From positions 1 through 64,000 of the forward strand of contig CAZPXH010000010.1 of assembly GCA_964591085.1 (NCBI GenBank): a stretch of 64,000 bases of DNA, read 5' to 3'. Origin of the DNA: CAZPXH01 sp964591085 (GTDB lineage: Bacteria; Spirochaetota; Spirochaetia; DSM-27196; CAZPXH01). The notes beneath the pieces were generated by a model. The model was not told the origin of the DNA. It did not search any database and worked only from the letters and a program-made list of their open reading frames with translations. Positions 50,645 to 59,442 of the stretch are shown here, in pieces. Within the stretch, counting starts at the first letter, position 1. Each line of letters starts with the position of its first letter. Both the position numbers and the translations under genes were made by a program.

Positions 50645-51841
50645 ATGCTGGACATCCGCAGACTGACCGAAGCCGAGCTTCCCGAGTACGTGGAGCTCTT
50701 CCGATACGCCTTCCGCGACTTCAGCGAAAAGCCTGGAGACCCCGATCTCCAGGCCTCCCTTCAGGCCACGGATGTACTGGGACTCTTTGCAAGCGGAGCG
50801 CTCGTCTCTGCGGTAGTGGACTTCCAGTTCCAGCAGGCGGTTCGCGGTCGTGTCCTTGGAATGGGCGGCATCGGCGGCGTAGCCAGCTATCCGGAACACC
50901 GGGGCCGGGGCTACGTCCGTACCCTCATGCGGACCGCCTTTGGCCAGATGCGCGAACGTGGTGCGGCACTCTCCATGCTCCGGCCTTTCAAGCAGTCCTA
51001 CTACCGCAAGTTTGGCTACGAGACCGCAAGTACCTACGTCGGCTGGGACATGCCCTCCGGCGCCATGGCGCAGTGGGCGGATCCTGGGTTTGCGGAGGGA
51101 TTCCGCTATCAGCGGGGGCGGTCCCTGGAGCTAAAGGCAGAGCTCCTGCACTTCTGGGGGGACCTGCAGCCGGGCATCAACGGCCTTGCGCTGATGCCAG
51201 ACATGCCGGACGGCTACTTCCGCCGTCGCTACCGGGACTTCCAGGTGCTGCTGGTCCACGGCAGTGCCGGAGTGGAAGCATCAGCGCTGGTGTTCAAGCG
51301 GGGCGCCGGAAGCGAGGCCCGCATTGCCGTCCGGGGATTCCTGTGGCGGAACCTGGCGGCCCGGGATGCGGTGCTGCACTGGCTTGCCCGCCACGGTGAC
51401 CAGGTAGGGAGCATGACCATCGCCTTTCCATTCGGGATGCCGGTCTTCCACCTGTTTGGCGATACCGTGAAGCCTGTCAGGCAGAATGTGCTGCTGTTTC
51501 CGTGGATGGTACGGGCAGTGGACGCTGTAGCAGCGGTGAGCGGGACCCCGGGGCGCATGGACAAGCCCCTGCTTCTGGAACTCTCAGACCGGGACTGCCC
51601 ATGGAACAATGGTACCTTCCGGCTCTCTGCCGCAGACGGTGCCCTTCAGCTGCACCCGGAGTCCGGTTCTGCGGGCCCGGACCTCAGCATGCCGGTATCG
51701 GCACTCTCCGGCCTGCTCTACGGTGTTGGCGACGCGGAGGAGGTGCTCCGCCGCAGCGACGTAACCGCTGAAGCCGGAGTAGCCGCGCTCCTACAACAGG
51801 CATTCCCCGCGGTGCCATTCCAGAATGAAAGTGACTTCTAG
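50645..51841 (+). CDS. Eis-like GNAT acetyltransferase
   Basis: The 398-residue protein has an N-terminal GNAT domain with the acetyl-CoA loop GVASYPEHRGRGYVRTLM and LRPFKQSYYRKFGYE. A second GNAT-like fold follows, then a C-terminal SCP2-like domain (LELSDRDCPWNNGTFRLS, MPVSALSGLLYG). This three-part layout is typical of Eis proteins, which acetylate amines such as aminoglycosides or lysines. The true substrate here is unknown. TAGACT (50632-50637) lies 7 nt before the ATG. The last 17 nt overlap the next gene. Confidence 0.85.
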   Translation: MLDIRRLTEAELPEYVELFRYAFRDFSEKPGDPDLQASLQATDVLGLFASGALVSAVVDFQFQQAVRGRVLGMGGIGGVASYPEHRGRGYVRTLMRTAFGQMRERGAALSMLRPFKQSYYRKFGYETASTYVGWDMPSGAMAQWADPGFAEGFRYQRGRSLELKAELLHFWGDLQPGINGLALMPDMPDGYFRRRYRDFQVLLVHGSAGVEASALVFKRGAGSEARIAVRGFLWRNLAARDAVLHWLARHGDQVGSMTIAFPFGMPVFHLFGDTVKPVRQNVLLFPWMVRAVDAVAAVSGTPGRMDKPLLLELSDRDCPWNNGTFRLSAADGALQLHPESGSAGPDLSMPVSALSGLLYGVGDAEEVLRRSDVTAEAGVAALLQQAFPAVPFQNESDF

Positions 51842-52442
51842 GCACGGCAGCACCCCCGAACCCCCACTCCTCGCAACGGCACTGTCCCAGCTCATGCATC
51901 CCTTTGTGGTGTCTCTCGCGAGTTTCCTCTCGCTCGCTCTCCTGATGTGGGTCCGATACCGGATGCGGATTTTCGCAGCTATTGTGGTGACCGTGGCCTT
52001 TGGTGCCCTGGTGCCGGCCGCCGCGCTATTTGCGTTTCGGTCCGCAGGGCTGGTGGACAGCCTGGAAGTGGGCAAGCGCGATCAGAGGATCCTGCCACTG
52101 GTGCTTGCGGTTGGGGCCTATCTTGCCGGCAGCGCCATTCTTGCTGTGATCTCCGCGCGGCCGGAGCTGGTGAACTTCATGCTGGTCTTTGCGCTGAACA
52201 CCGCTCTTATATCCGTCATCACGGTCTTCTGGAAGATCAGCATCCACACCGCAGCCTTTGCGGCATCCGTGGTGGCCTTTGCTATCATTCTGGATCTTCG
52301 CCTGCTTCTGCTCCTGCTATTGCTGTTCCCGCTCGCTTGGGCCCGGGTTCGTCTCCGTCACCACACAGGCGTGCAGACGCTCGCTGGCGGGCTCCTGGGC
52401 GGTCTGTCCACCGCGCTGCAGTTTGCCGTCTACCCCGGCTGA
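51825..52442 (+). CDS. PAP2-like membrane protein
   Basis: The 205-residue protein has about five hydrophobic helices. Polar clusters resemble the three PAP2 phosphatase motifs: VGKRDQRILP, the SIHT in VFWKISIHTAAFAAS, and RVRLRHHTGVQTLAGGLLGG. PAP2 enzymes remove phosphate from lipid or isoprenoid phosphates at the membrane. The match is by eye and the first motif is weak, so the activity is tentative. The ATG lies inside the end of the Eis-like gene, implying translational coupling. Confidence 0.65.
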   Translation: MKVTSRHGSTPEPPLLATALSQLMHPFVVSLASFLSLALLMWVRYRMRIFAAIVVTVAFGALVPAAALFAFRSAGLVDSLEVGKRDQRILPLVLAVGAYLAGSAILAVISARPELVNFMLVFALNTALISVITVFWKISIHTAAFAASVVAFAIILDLRLLLLLLLLFPLAWARVRLRHHTGVQTLAGGLLGGLSTALQFAVYPG

Positions 52443-52457
52443 GGCCGGGGCTACTGA

Positions 52458-53309
52458 TCAGAGGCGGGCCGCTGCCTCCACAAAGTCCCGAGCACGTTCA
52501 AGGACCCGCCGGAGCTGCGGATTTGGAAGGAGCCGGAGCGCCTCGCTAAGGCTGACCCACCGGATCTCGCGGATTTCACCTTTCTGCGGGCTGAGGGTTC
52601 CGCCAACAGGATAGGCAATGAAAAACCCGGCAATCTTCTTCCGCCCACGTGGAGTAACGTAGCTCGCGCGTTCGTAGAATCCCGGGACAATTCGAATCGG
52701 AAGGCCGGTTTCTTCCTCTACTTCCCGTAGTGCCGTTTGCTGCTCACCCTCATCACCGCGGGAATGACCCTTGGGGAATCCCCAGGTCTCATCGCTTTCC
52801 TGGAGTACCAACAGGTAACGCTGCCGGCCAAAGAGGTGCCGCCGGACCACGACCGCGCCGCTGGACATCCGGAGCTGGGTCTTCTCCGCGGTTGGCAGAT
52901 CCATGGTGACGCTGTGATCCTGAAAGCCCATACCCCTCCAGAATGCGCGCGCGCGTCGATTCGCCGACGGAACGCGGACGCGGACGTGTGCATGGTTGAA
53001 GCCTTCATGTTCCAGAAACACAGAGAACGCTGCCCTGCCGATCTGTGCGGAATCGCGTCCGGCGCCCATCCAGAACTCCTCAACCCACAAAGCCTCCGCC
53101 TCATGGCGAAAAAGGATGTAGCCCTCGGCGTCGCTGTTGACGCTTACCAGAATCGCATTCATGTCAGATGCCAGACGGGAGGAGAGCTGCGCGGCGATGA
53201 GGTGTGGTTCCGGGGGAGCAGGCCGGCCCTCTGCCTCTTGCAATTGACGGTTCAGCGCGGCAAGGGTCGGGAGATCGTCGTTTCGGTAGCTGCGGAGCCG
53301 CACGTCCAT
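52458..53309 (-). CDS. GNAT acetyltransferase fused to NUDIX hydrolase
   Basis: The 283-residue two-domain protein. Residues 1-140 look like a GNAT fold (VRLRSYRNDDLPTLAALNRQL at the start, HVRVRVPSANRRARAFWRGMGFQ for the acetyl-CoA side). From about residue 150 a NUDIX domain follows with a complete box in GHSRGDEGEQQTALREVEEETG, here split as GHSRGDEGEQQ and TALREVEEETG. The box binds Mg and cleaves nucleoside diphosphate-linked compounds; KGEIREIRWVSLSEAL is the usual late helix. TAGCAT (53319-53324, minus strand) lies 9 nt before the ATG. The fusion suggests linked chemistry on one substrate, but which one is unknown. Confidence 0.85.
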   Translation of the reverse strand: MDVRLRSYRNDDLPTLAALNRQLQEAEGRPAPPEPHLIAAQLSSRLASDMNAILVSVNSDAEGYILFRHEAEALWVEEFWMGAGRDSAQIGRAAFSVFLEHEGFNHAHVRVRVPSANRRARAFWRGMGFQDHSVTMDLPTAEKTQLRMSSGAVVVRRHLFGRQRYLLVLQESDETWGFPKGHSRGDEGEQQTALREVEEETGLPIRIVPGFYERASYVTPRGRKKIAGFFIAYPVGGTLSPQKGEIREIRWVSLSEALRLLPNPQLRRVLERARDFVEAAARL

Positions 53310-53321
53310 CTGGGGCGGATG

Positions 53322-54059
53322 CTAACAGGATCGCCGCGCTCCATCAGGTGTAGGGGCCGTAGTCGCACCGAGGTAGTCCACCACCGGCTTCCACTCGGCA
53401 AGCGCGGCCATCCCCGCCTGGCTGAGGCGATACTGTGCGTGCGCCTCCCGGAGGAACCACCCATACACATTGCGCTGCAGGATTGATGCTGCGTTGATCC
53501 CGATGGCGGGCAGCTGATCGTTCACGGCCTTTGGAGAAAGCCCGGGTTCCCTTTTGAGCAGCATGGCCACCCGCAGCGCTTGCTGGCGATAGGCTGTAAC
53601 CCGCACCCCACCGGATGCCCCCGGAACGTTGAATCTGCCAAGCCGTGCTGCGGACTCACGCAGGAGCCGGGCCCTGGCACGGGACTGGATGATCTCCGGC
53701 CGCCGCAGCGGCGCCAGCTTCACCTCCACGCCGCCAGCACCGTCCACCAGCAGCAACCCCAAACCAAGACGCTTGAGCACCGCCACGGAGTCCCCGCGAA
53801 GCTTGCCGCGTGCCGGGCGGGGGACGGCAACCCAGCAAAGGTCACAGGCAGCCTGTCGCTTCACCGCCTGTTCCACCACGCGCAGGGAAAGGGTGCGCTT
53901 TACCTCAACCGCAATCAGCAGGTTGCCGTCACGTGCAAGGAGATCTATGTGGCCCAGCTCCGCCTGCACTGCGTAGCCGTGAGCCAACAGAAACTGCTCA
54001 ATCGCCCCGGCAAATGCCGTCTCCGGTGGAGGAACGGTCCTTCTGTTGTTGTCTTCCAC
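53322..54059 (-). CDS. DUF2161-type PD-(D/E)XK nuclease-like protein
   Basis: About 245 residues. The core GHIDLLARDGNLLIAVEVKRTLS fits the PD-(D/E)XK layout (Asp, then ExK) and the DUF2161 family. A winged-helix-like C-terminus follows (PGLSPKAVNDQLPAIGINAASILQRNVYGWF). I place the start at GTG 54059, which leaves 26 nt to the divergent gene; a TTG at 54086 would overlap it. The family is of unknown function and has been suggested to cut DNA. There is no restriction or phage context here. Confidence 0.7.
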   Translation of the reverse strand: MEDNNRRTVPPPETAFAGAIEQFLLAHGYAVQAELGHIDLLARDGNLLIAVEVKRTLSLRVVEQAVKRQAACDLCWVAVPRPARGKLRGDSVAVLKRLGLGLLLVDGAGGVEVKLAPLRRPEIIQSRARARLLRESAARLGRFNVPGASGGVRVTAYRQQALRVAMLLKREPGLSPKAVNDQLPAIGINAASILQRNVYGWFLREAHAQYRLSQAGMAALAEWKPVVDYLGATTAPTPDGARRSC

Positions 54060-54077
54060 CTGTTTATCCCGTAGCTT
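54049..54077 (+). promoter_or_regulatory. Predicted leaderless promoter of the DUF3311-SSS operon
   Basis: TTGTCT (54049-54054), 17-nt spacer, TAGCTT (54072-54077), then 8 nt to the ATG at 54086. No Shine-Dalgarno sequence. The -35 box overlaps the start of the divergent DUF2161 gene. Confidence 0.45.
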
Positions 54078-54085
54078 CCGGATCA

Positions 54086-54286
54086 ATGCGCGGATTCGCT
54101 TTTCTTGGAGGCGCCCTGCTGGTGACCCTTGCAGGCGTGCTGCTCCCGTATCTTCTGTATACAGATGTTCCCCGCTTCAGCGGCGCCTACCTTTTCTGGA
54201 GTCTGACCTCCGTGATTGCGATAGTGGCCGCAGCGCTCCTGAGCCGCAACTGGGGCGGAGACACTTCGGGGGAAGACACAGAATGA
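54086..54286 (+). CDS. Small DUF3311-like membrane protein
   Basis: A 66-residue protein with two hydrophobic helices (FLGGALLVTLAGVLLPYLLY and FWSLTSVIAIVAAALLS) and a short acidic tail. Small proteins of this kind sit directly before SSS symporters in many genomes and probably form part of the transporter. The ATGA overlap with the next gene supports co-translation. Confidence 0.75.
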   Translation: MRGFAFLGGALLVTLAGVLLPYLLYTDVPRFSGAYLFWSLTSVIAIVAAALLSRNWGGDTSGEDTE

Positions 54287-55770
54287 GCCCGCTTGTCATC
54301 TGGCTGGCAATGGCCCTGTGGACCGTGGTTGCGCTGCTGGTTGCCGGGGCTGCTCGCCGCGGAATGGGCAAGGGAGTTGCAGAGTTCTATATCGGCGGGC
54401 GGCGTATCGGTGGCTTCATCAGCGGAATGACCTACGCCGCAACCACCTACAGCGCATTCATGCTGGTTGGGCTGGTGGGCCTCACCTACGCAAGCGGCGT
54501 TGGCGCGCTTGGCTTTGAGATCTTGTACTTGCAGTTCACGCTCCTGCTGCTGCTGGTCTTTGGACCACGGTTCTGGGCCGCAGGCCGACTGTTCGGGCTG
54601 GTCACTCCGCCGGAGCTGCTCTCCCGGCGATACGGTGGAGATGGCGTTGCTATCATCGCCGCGCTCATCTCCCTTGTCATGCTGATCCCGTACTCCGCGG
54701 TGCAGCTCATTGGCGCAGGGCTCCTTGTGGAAGGCCTTTCTGGCGGCGCCATCTCCTATATCTGGGGCGTTCTGGTAATGGCAGGACTTGCAGGCGTTGG
54801 CGCGTGGTGGGCCGGAATGCGATCCGTTGCCTGGACAGATGCGCTGCAGGCCGTGGTCATGGCCGTGACCAGCGTTGCGGCAATCATTGCCGTGATGTTC
54901 ATCTTCTTTGGAAGTCCCGCAGGCTTTTTCGCGGAAGTGGAACAGGCGAGGGGTCAGCTCCTGTCATTCACCTGGCCCCGGCAGCTCTTTGTCGGCCTCA
55001 CGCTTCCCTGGGCCTTCTTCGCCCTGACCAACCCTCAGGTGGCCCAGAGGCTGTATGTTCCCCGTGCCGCGCGAGACCTGCGCCGGATGATGCTCTACTT
55101 CGCCGTGTTCGGCCTGCTCTACACAGTGGTCAGCACGCTCTTTGGCTTCAGCGCCGCGCTGGTAGTCCCGGGGCTTGAGAACAGCGATGCGGCAATGCCG
55201 GAGCTGCTCGCGCGGATACCTGCCGGACTTGCCCTGATCCTTTTTGTCGGGATCTTTGCAGCCGCAAGCAGCACCCTGGGGTCAATTGTGCTCACTCTCA
55301 GCTCTCTCTTCACGCGGGACGTTCTCCGCCGGACCCGGCCGAGTGTGACCGAGGACACGGAAACCAGCGTTGCGCGGGTAATGGTGCTGGTGGTCCTTGC
55401 CGCCTGCATTGCATTTGCGTTGCTGAGGCCGGCCCTGATTGCGCAGCTGTCCAGCGCTGCATCCGGCGGGCTTCTGGTCATGGCTCCGGCAATCATCGGC
55501 ACTTTCTTCTGGCGGCGCGGGACTCGGGCCGGAGCGCTGTGGTCCATGGCTGTCGCGGCGCCCATCACCGCCTTCCTCTACCTCAGCGGCATCCGCCCCT
55601 TTGGCATCTGGGCCGGTGTCTGGGGTGCTATCGTTGCAACAGTGCTGTTCCTGGGGATCAGTCTGACAAGCAGCGCTCCGACAGATACCGTTGACTTCAT
55701 GGACTCGGTTGAAGCGGAGCTTGTGAAGAACGGGTTTCTCAGGCGGAAGGCCGCCGGCCGCACGCGCTAG
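54283..55770 (+). CDS. Sodium:solute symporter (SSS family)
   Basis: The 495-residue protein has about thirteen hydrophobic helices. N-terminal segments EFYIGGRRIGGFISGMTYAATTYSAFM and the later WTDALQAVVMAVTSV are typical of the SSS/LeuT-fold symporters, close to the pantothenate/proline branch. The helix-8 region around FVGIFAAASSTLGSIVLTLSSLFTRDV holds the serine/threonine pair that usually binds sodium. It would import an organic solute with sodium; the substrate is unknown. The small partner gene lies just upstream. Confidence 0.88.
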   Translation: MSPLVIWLAMALWTVVALLVAGAARRGMGKGVAEFYIGGRRIGGFISGMTYAATTYSAFMLVGLVGLTYASGVGALGFEILYLQFTLLLLLVFGPRFWAAGRLFGLVTPPELLSRRYGGDGVAIIAALISLVMLIPYSAVQLIGAGLLVEGLSGGAISYIWGVLVMAGLAGVGAWWAGMRSVAWTDALQAVVMAVTSVAAIIAVMFIFFGSPAGFFAEVEQARGQLLSFTWPRQLFVGLTLPWAFFALTNPQVAQRLYVPRAARDLRRMMLYFAVFGLLYTVVSTLFGFSAALVVPGLENSDAAMPELLARIPAGLALILFVGIFAAASSTLGSIVLTLSSLFTRDVLRRTRPSVTEDTETSVARVMVLVVLAACIAFALLRPALIAQLSSAASGGLLVMAPAIIGTFFWRRGTRAGALWSMAVAAPITAFLYLSGIRPFGIWAGVWGAIVATVLFLGISLTSSAPTDTVDFMDSVEAELVKNGFLRRKAAGRTR

Positions 55771-56909
55771 GCGCCGCCATGCCGCATGGTGAGCATTTTC
55801 ACCGTGTTGCGCAGTTCATTGATGGTGCGCTTCTGCTGGGCAATGATGGAAACGAACTCCTCCACGGTTGCGCCGTCCGCAACCTCGCCCGGGCTGCCTT
55901 CACCGCCTCTGTCCTGATCTGCCTCCATCTCCAGCCGCATCAGTTCGTAAGAGTCCCGATACAGGTCCAGCGCCAGGGCCAGGCGCGGAAAGCGGGGCGA
56001 TTGGCGGAGCTTCTCTGATATCCGCCGGATCTGCGCGGCGGCAAGGGTCCCGTCTTCCTCGGCTACCATCGGCCGCTCAAAGCGCTCTGTCCGCTGGACC
56101 AGCGGATCAAACGAGACTGCTCCCAGGCAGCCAACCTGCAGGTCCAGGTTTCGCCGGCACAGATCGCGCAAGCGCTCGGCGAGGGCGGCGGACTCCGGGG
56201 TGTGGGCCATGGACAGAACCAGGTTGGGCCGGTACTCACGGAGGAAGCTCCGGCAGCTTCCGGCAAGCTCGGCTTCCTCCTTTTCAATCTCGGCAGTGAT
56301 CTCCGCAATCGGTGGCAGGCTTCCCGGCTCCGCCTCCGCAAACTGTTCCTTCAGCCAGGAATGCAGGCGCCTGTGGCGGCTGGACAGGCGGAGAAACTCC
56401 CGCGCAACAATGTTCTTCAGGAGTGCGTACGCGTTGAGGACGCTGGGTATGGTCGGCGCTACCACCAGGATGGGGCTGTTGGACATCACGGCCAGATCCA
56501 GCACGGTGTCTGAAGCGCCTGCCCCCAGGTCTGCGAGGATGAAGTCCGCCTCCATGCCTTCCACGGCTCCAATGATCCGCTTCTTCTCTGCAGCGCCTGG
56601 ATTGGCAACACCGCTTGTCATGGTGTCGCCGGGAATCAGGCGCAGGCCGCCAATGGAGGTCTCCACCGCCAGCTCCGCAATTGCGCGGTCACCGGTAGCA
56701 AGCGCGTTCCCCAGGCCCCGGCTCCTGTTTCTGACGCCGAGGTAGGTGTGGAGGTTGGACCCCCCGAGGTCCAGGTCTACCATCACCACATCCAGCCCCG
56801 CCATTGCCAGTGCTGCGCCAGTATTGGCAGCTATGAGCGACTTGCCCACGCCGCCCTTTCCACTGATAACGGGGATAATCTTCCTCAGGTTCTTGTCGCT
56901 TGCGTACAT
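55767..56909 (-). CDS. MinD/FlhG-type ATPase
   Basis: The 380-residue protein carries the deviant Walker A PVISGKGGVGKSLIAANTG at about residues 13-31. It continues with VVMVDLDLGGSNLHTYLG and DFILADLGAGASDTVLDLAV. A helical insert and a coiled C-terminus (VSIIAQQKRTINELRNTVKML) follow. The combination resembles FlhG/YlxH and spirochaetal MinD-like proteins that position flagella or other structures. It is divergent from the LysM protein and close to cfpA, so a link to cell architecture is plausible but inferred. TATGCT (56923-56928, minus strand) lies 13 nt before the ATG. The stop region overlaps the SSS gene end by 4 nt. Confidence 0.85.
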   Translation of the reverse strand: MYASDKNLRKIIPVISGKGGVGKSLIAANTGAALAMAGLDVVMVDLDLGGSNLHTYLGVRNRSRGLGNALATGDRAIAELAVETSIGGLRLIPGDTMTSGVANPGAAEKKRIIGAVEGMEADFILADLGAGASDTVLDLAVMSNSPILVVAPTIPSVLNAYALLKNIVAREFLRLSSRHRRLHSWLKEQFAEAEPGSLPPIAEITAEIEKEEAELAGSCRSFLREYRPNLVLSMAHTPESAALAERLRDLCRRNLDLQVGCLGAVSFDPLVQRTERFERPMVAEEDGTLAAAQIRRISEKLRQSPRFPRLALALDLYRDSYELMRLEMEADQDRGGEGSPGEVADGATVEEFVSIIAQQKRTINELRNTVKMLTMRHGGA

Positions 56910-57006
56910 ATCCGCACTTCACAGCATATCGCGGGCGATTTTCCCTCGTACAGCAGCCTCAAGCATTCTCCGCTACGGCAGACTCCTGCTATACTCTCCA
57001 GACAAG

Positions 57007-59364
57007 ATGGAAGGAATGAGCCCGAAAGACCGCGTCTTCCACATCGATCCGGAGTGCTACGTGGTCTACGTAGGCTCCGGTACGCGGGAGAAGCGCCCCT
57101 TCCTGCGGATCGGTGCTGCCGAGGAACTCCCGGACGCCGTGCGCTCGGTCATCTCCACGGTCATCATCCCGGATGCCCCGGTGGGCAACGTGGCCCGGGA
57201 GCCGGATAACATGGGTGAGCCGCCAGACCCCGAAACCCGATACGCTGGCAATCGCGGGGTGGTGGATGCCCTCCGGGACGCCATCGGCCACAAAGAAATT
57301 CCAACCGCTGATGTTGCCGCTGATCCGGACGACGAGATTCCGGCGGCCGGCGCCTTTGTTTACTTCTATCGCGACGGCAACGTGAAGGTCGTCCGGGACG
57401 GCAGCCCAGTCTTTGCACTGGACGAGCGCCGCCGCATGGACAGCCACCTGTACAGCCGGGTTGAGCGAACCGCCCAGCTGGTCAACAGCAATCCCCTGGC
57501 TGCGCGCTGGGTCGCAGACCAGAACCCGTCCGCAATATTCTTTGGGGTATCCGCTGCACTCGTCACCGCCGAGGCCTTCGCGGTCCTCCCCCAGACCCCG
57601 GCCTCCATTCGCGCTGCCGGTCTTGCGGGAATCCCGATAGACCGTATCTCCTGGCTGGCCACAGACGGCATCAGCGACACGGATGCGGCAATTCTCACCC
57701 GGCTTGCGCGCCGCCACCGCAGGGTTCGGATCTGCGGCCAGGACTCAGACGTGGATGAGCGGTACCTGCCGGTTTTCAACCGGATCGGCCTCTCCGCAGC
57801 CATTTTCCGTGAGGAAGAAGACTCGACCGCCGGGCTTCCCCGCAGGCTCTCCGGAGGACAGCTTTCGTTAAAACTGGACGATGAGAAGACCGTTCGGGCA
57901 CGGCCCGGCGATTTCGCCATTAGCTTACGAAATGCCCTGGTGGAGCGCTTTCCTGGCGTGACCATAGTTGACGGCGTCCGCTACACCTGGAGCCCACTGG
58001 AAATGCAGGTCCCCAGTGCCGTCAGTCGCTTTGGCAGCGATGCCCTGGAAAAGTGGGAAGCGGCGCTGCAGAAAAAGACCGCCGCAAGCCTCCGGCACAT
58101 CTTCCGCCATCTGAAGAGCGGGGACCGGAACGCTGCTGCGGCGGTGGAGTTCAGTGTGGAAGACATCTCAACGGAAGCTGCGCTGCTGAGAGCAAATGCC
58201 CGCTCGCTGCTTGCCGCCGGAGGATCGCTTCCGCGGAACCGTGCAGAATGGGTGGAAGAGAAGCTCAATGGCGGCCTTAATGCGCCATTGGTCTCCACCG
58301 CTGCGCACCCCGTACGCCTGGGGGCAGTCCCGGTCTACCTCTTTGAGCCGGAGGTCCTTGCGACCCTGAGCAAGGTGGAGAAGTCGGCCTACTGCGCGCG
58401 TCGAATCCGTGAGATCTGGGCAGAGCCTGCGCCGGTGGATTTCCGTGCGGAGCGAGTCCGTCTTGGTGAGCTTCTACGGCGACTTGCCGGCGGTATGGCT
58501 GTATCCACCGGGTCCGTGACCCAAAGCGATTCATCGGATGCTGGAGAGATCCCTGCCGGAACTGCCCCGGATGGCCGCGAAGTAGCGGGGATAGATCCGG
58601 AAAGCATGCCCATACCGGAGGATCAGACTTCCCACGATCTGGAGAGCTGGTCCACAGCGCCAACGGCGGCGGAGCGCACAGGTACCCAGGACAATGATGC
58701 GCTGGGATCTGCCGGAGAAGGGCAGCAGGAGTCCGAAGGACGTCGTCGCCCCTGGCTGCTGATCGCAGTTGTGGTTGTGCTCCTCCTTGGTGGTGGGTTG
58801 CTGGCGCTGCGGCTTCTGGGGGACGGACCCCCGCTCGCTGCAGACTCAGCGCAGGACGGAGCAACCGAAGCCGGCGCCGGCATGGACACCGCCACAGACA
58901 CCGACGATGAGCCCGAAGGGGCGGTTCTGGGGAGTGGAAGCGGCCTGGATCGTGTCATTGCAATTGGTGAAGGTGGGATCGGCATCACTGTGCTGGATAT
59001 CCTCCAGGTGACCAACCGGATTGCGGTGGACAACGGTTTCCGTCCCATCGGTGGTGAAGAAGTGCTGGGACTGGATCCCAACTGGATCTTTGTCGGCAAT
59101 TCGTTCACCCTTCCGGACGGAAGCAATTACGAGGTTTTGCTGGGCGACAACCTCTGGGCAATCACCGAACGCTTCCTGGTAGAGAACGTTGAGGCATCCC
59201 AGCAAGAGCTGGCCGGGCTCCTTGACGTTGCCGAAGGCCGGCCGGTCGGCGATGTAATTGCCGATCTGCGATCCCTGCAGTCGAGGGTTTTTGCCCGTAC
59301 CCTGAGGGAGCGAATTGACGTGCTTGTACAAGAACTGCAAGGTGGCTCACAGCAGCAGCCTTGA
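57007..59364 (+). CDS. Large single-span membrane protein with C-terminal LysM-like domain
   Basis: The protein has 785 residues. The first 570 are a cytosolic-looking domain without recognised motifs (start KDRVFHIDPECYVVYVGSGT). A Ser/Glu-rich linker follows, then one membrane helix at about 580-602 (PWLLIAVVVVLLLGGGLLALRLL). An acidic spacer and a LysM-like segment (LGLDPNWIFVGNSFTLP...YEVLLGDNLWAITERFL) come next, then a coiled tail. LysM domains bind peptidoglycan. The protein could link a cytoplasmic structure to the cell wall; cfpA is the next gene. TATACT (56990-56995) lies 11 nt before the ATG at 57007; ATG 57016 is an alternative. Confidence 0.75.
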   Translation: MEGMSPKDRVFHIDPECYVVYVGSGTREKRPFLRIGAAEELPDAVRSVISTVIIPDAPVGNVAREPDNMGEPPDPETRYAGNRGVVDALRDAIGHKEIPTADVAADPDDEIPAAGAFVYFYRDGNVKVVRDGSPVFALDERRRMDSHLYSRVERTAQLVNSNPLAARWVADQNPSAIFFGVSAALVTAEAFAVLPQTPASIRAAGLAGIPIDRISWLATDGISDTDAAILTRLARRHRRVRICGQDSDVDERYLPVFNRIGLSAAIFREEEDSTAGLPRRLSGGQLSLKLDDEKTVRARPGDFAISLRNALVERFPGVTIVDGVRYTWSPLEMQVPSAVSRFGSDALEKWEAALQKKTAASLRHIFRHLKSGDRNAAAAVEFSVEDISTEAALLRANARSLLAAGGSLPRNRAEWVEEKLNGGLNAPLVSTAAHPVRLGAVPVYLFEPEVLATLSKVEKSAYCARRIREIWAEPAPVDFRAERVRLGELLRRLAGGMAVSTGSVTQSDSSDAGEIPAGTAPDGREVAGIDPESMPIPEDQTSHDLESWSTAPTAAERTGTQDNDALGSAGEGQQESEGRRRPWLLIAVVVVLLLGGGLLALRLLGDGPPLAADSAQDGATEAGAGMDTATDTDDEPEGAVLGSGSGLDRVIAIGEGGIGITVLDILQVTNRIAVDNGFRPIGGEEVLGLDPNWIFVGNSFTLPDGSNYEVLLGDNLWAITERFLVENVEASQQELAGLLDVAEGRPVGDVIADLRSLQSRVFARTLRERIDVLVQELQGGSQQQP

Positions 59365-59389
59365 TACACCCCGCAAAGGGTAGCATTAT
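59361..59389 (+). promoter_or_regulatory. Predicted cfpA promoter
   Basis: TTGATA (59361-59366), 17-nt spacer, CATTAT (59384-59389). This gives a leader of about 47 nt ending in AGGAGGAG at 59429-59436, 6 nt before the cfpA ATG: a strong conventional ribosome site. Confidence 0.45.
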
Positions 59390-59442
59390 TCCGGGTAGCG
59401 GCCGCAGAACGCGTCCAGCCGCCCATTCAGGAGGAGTGATTC

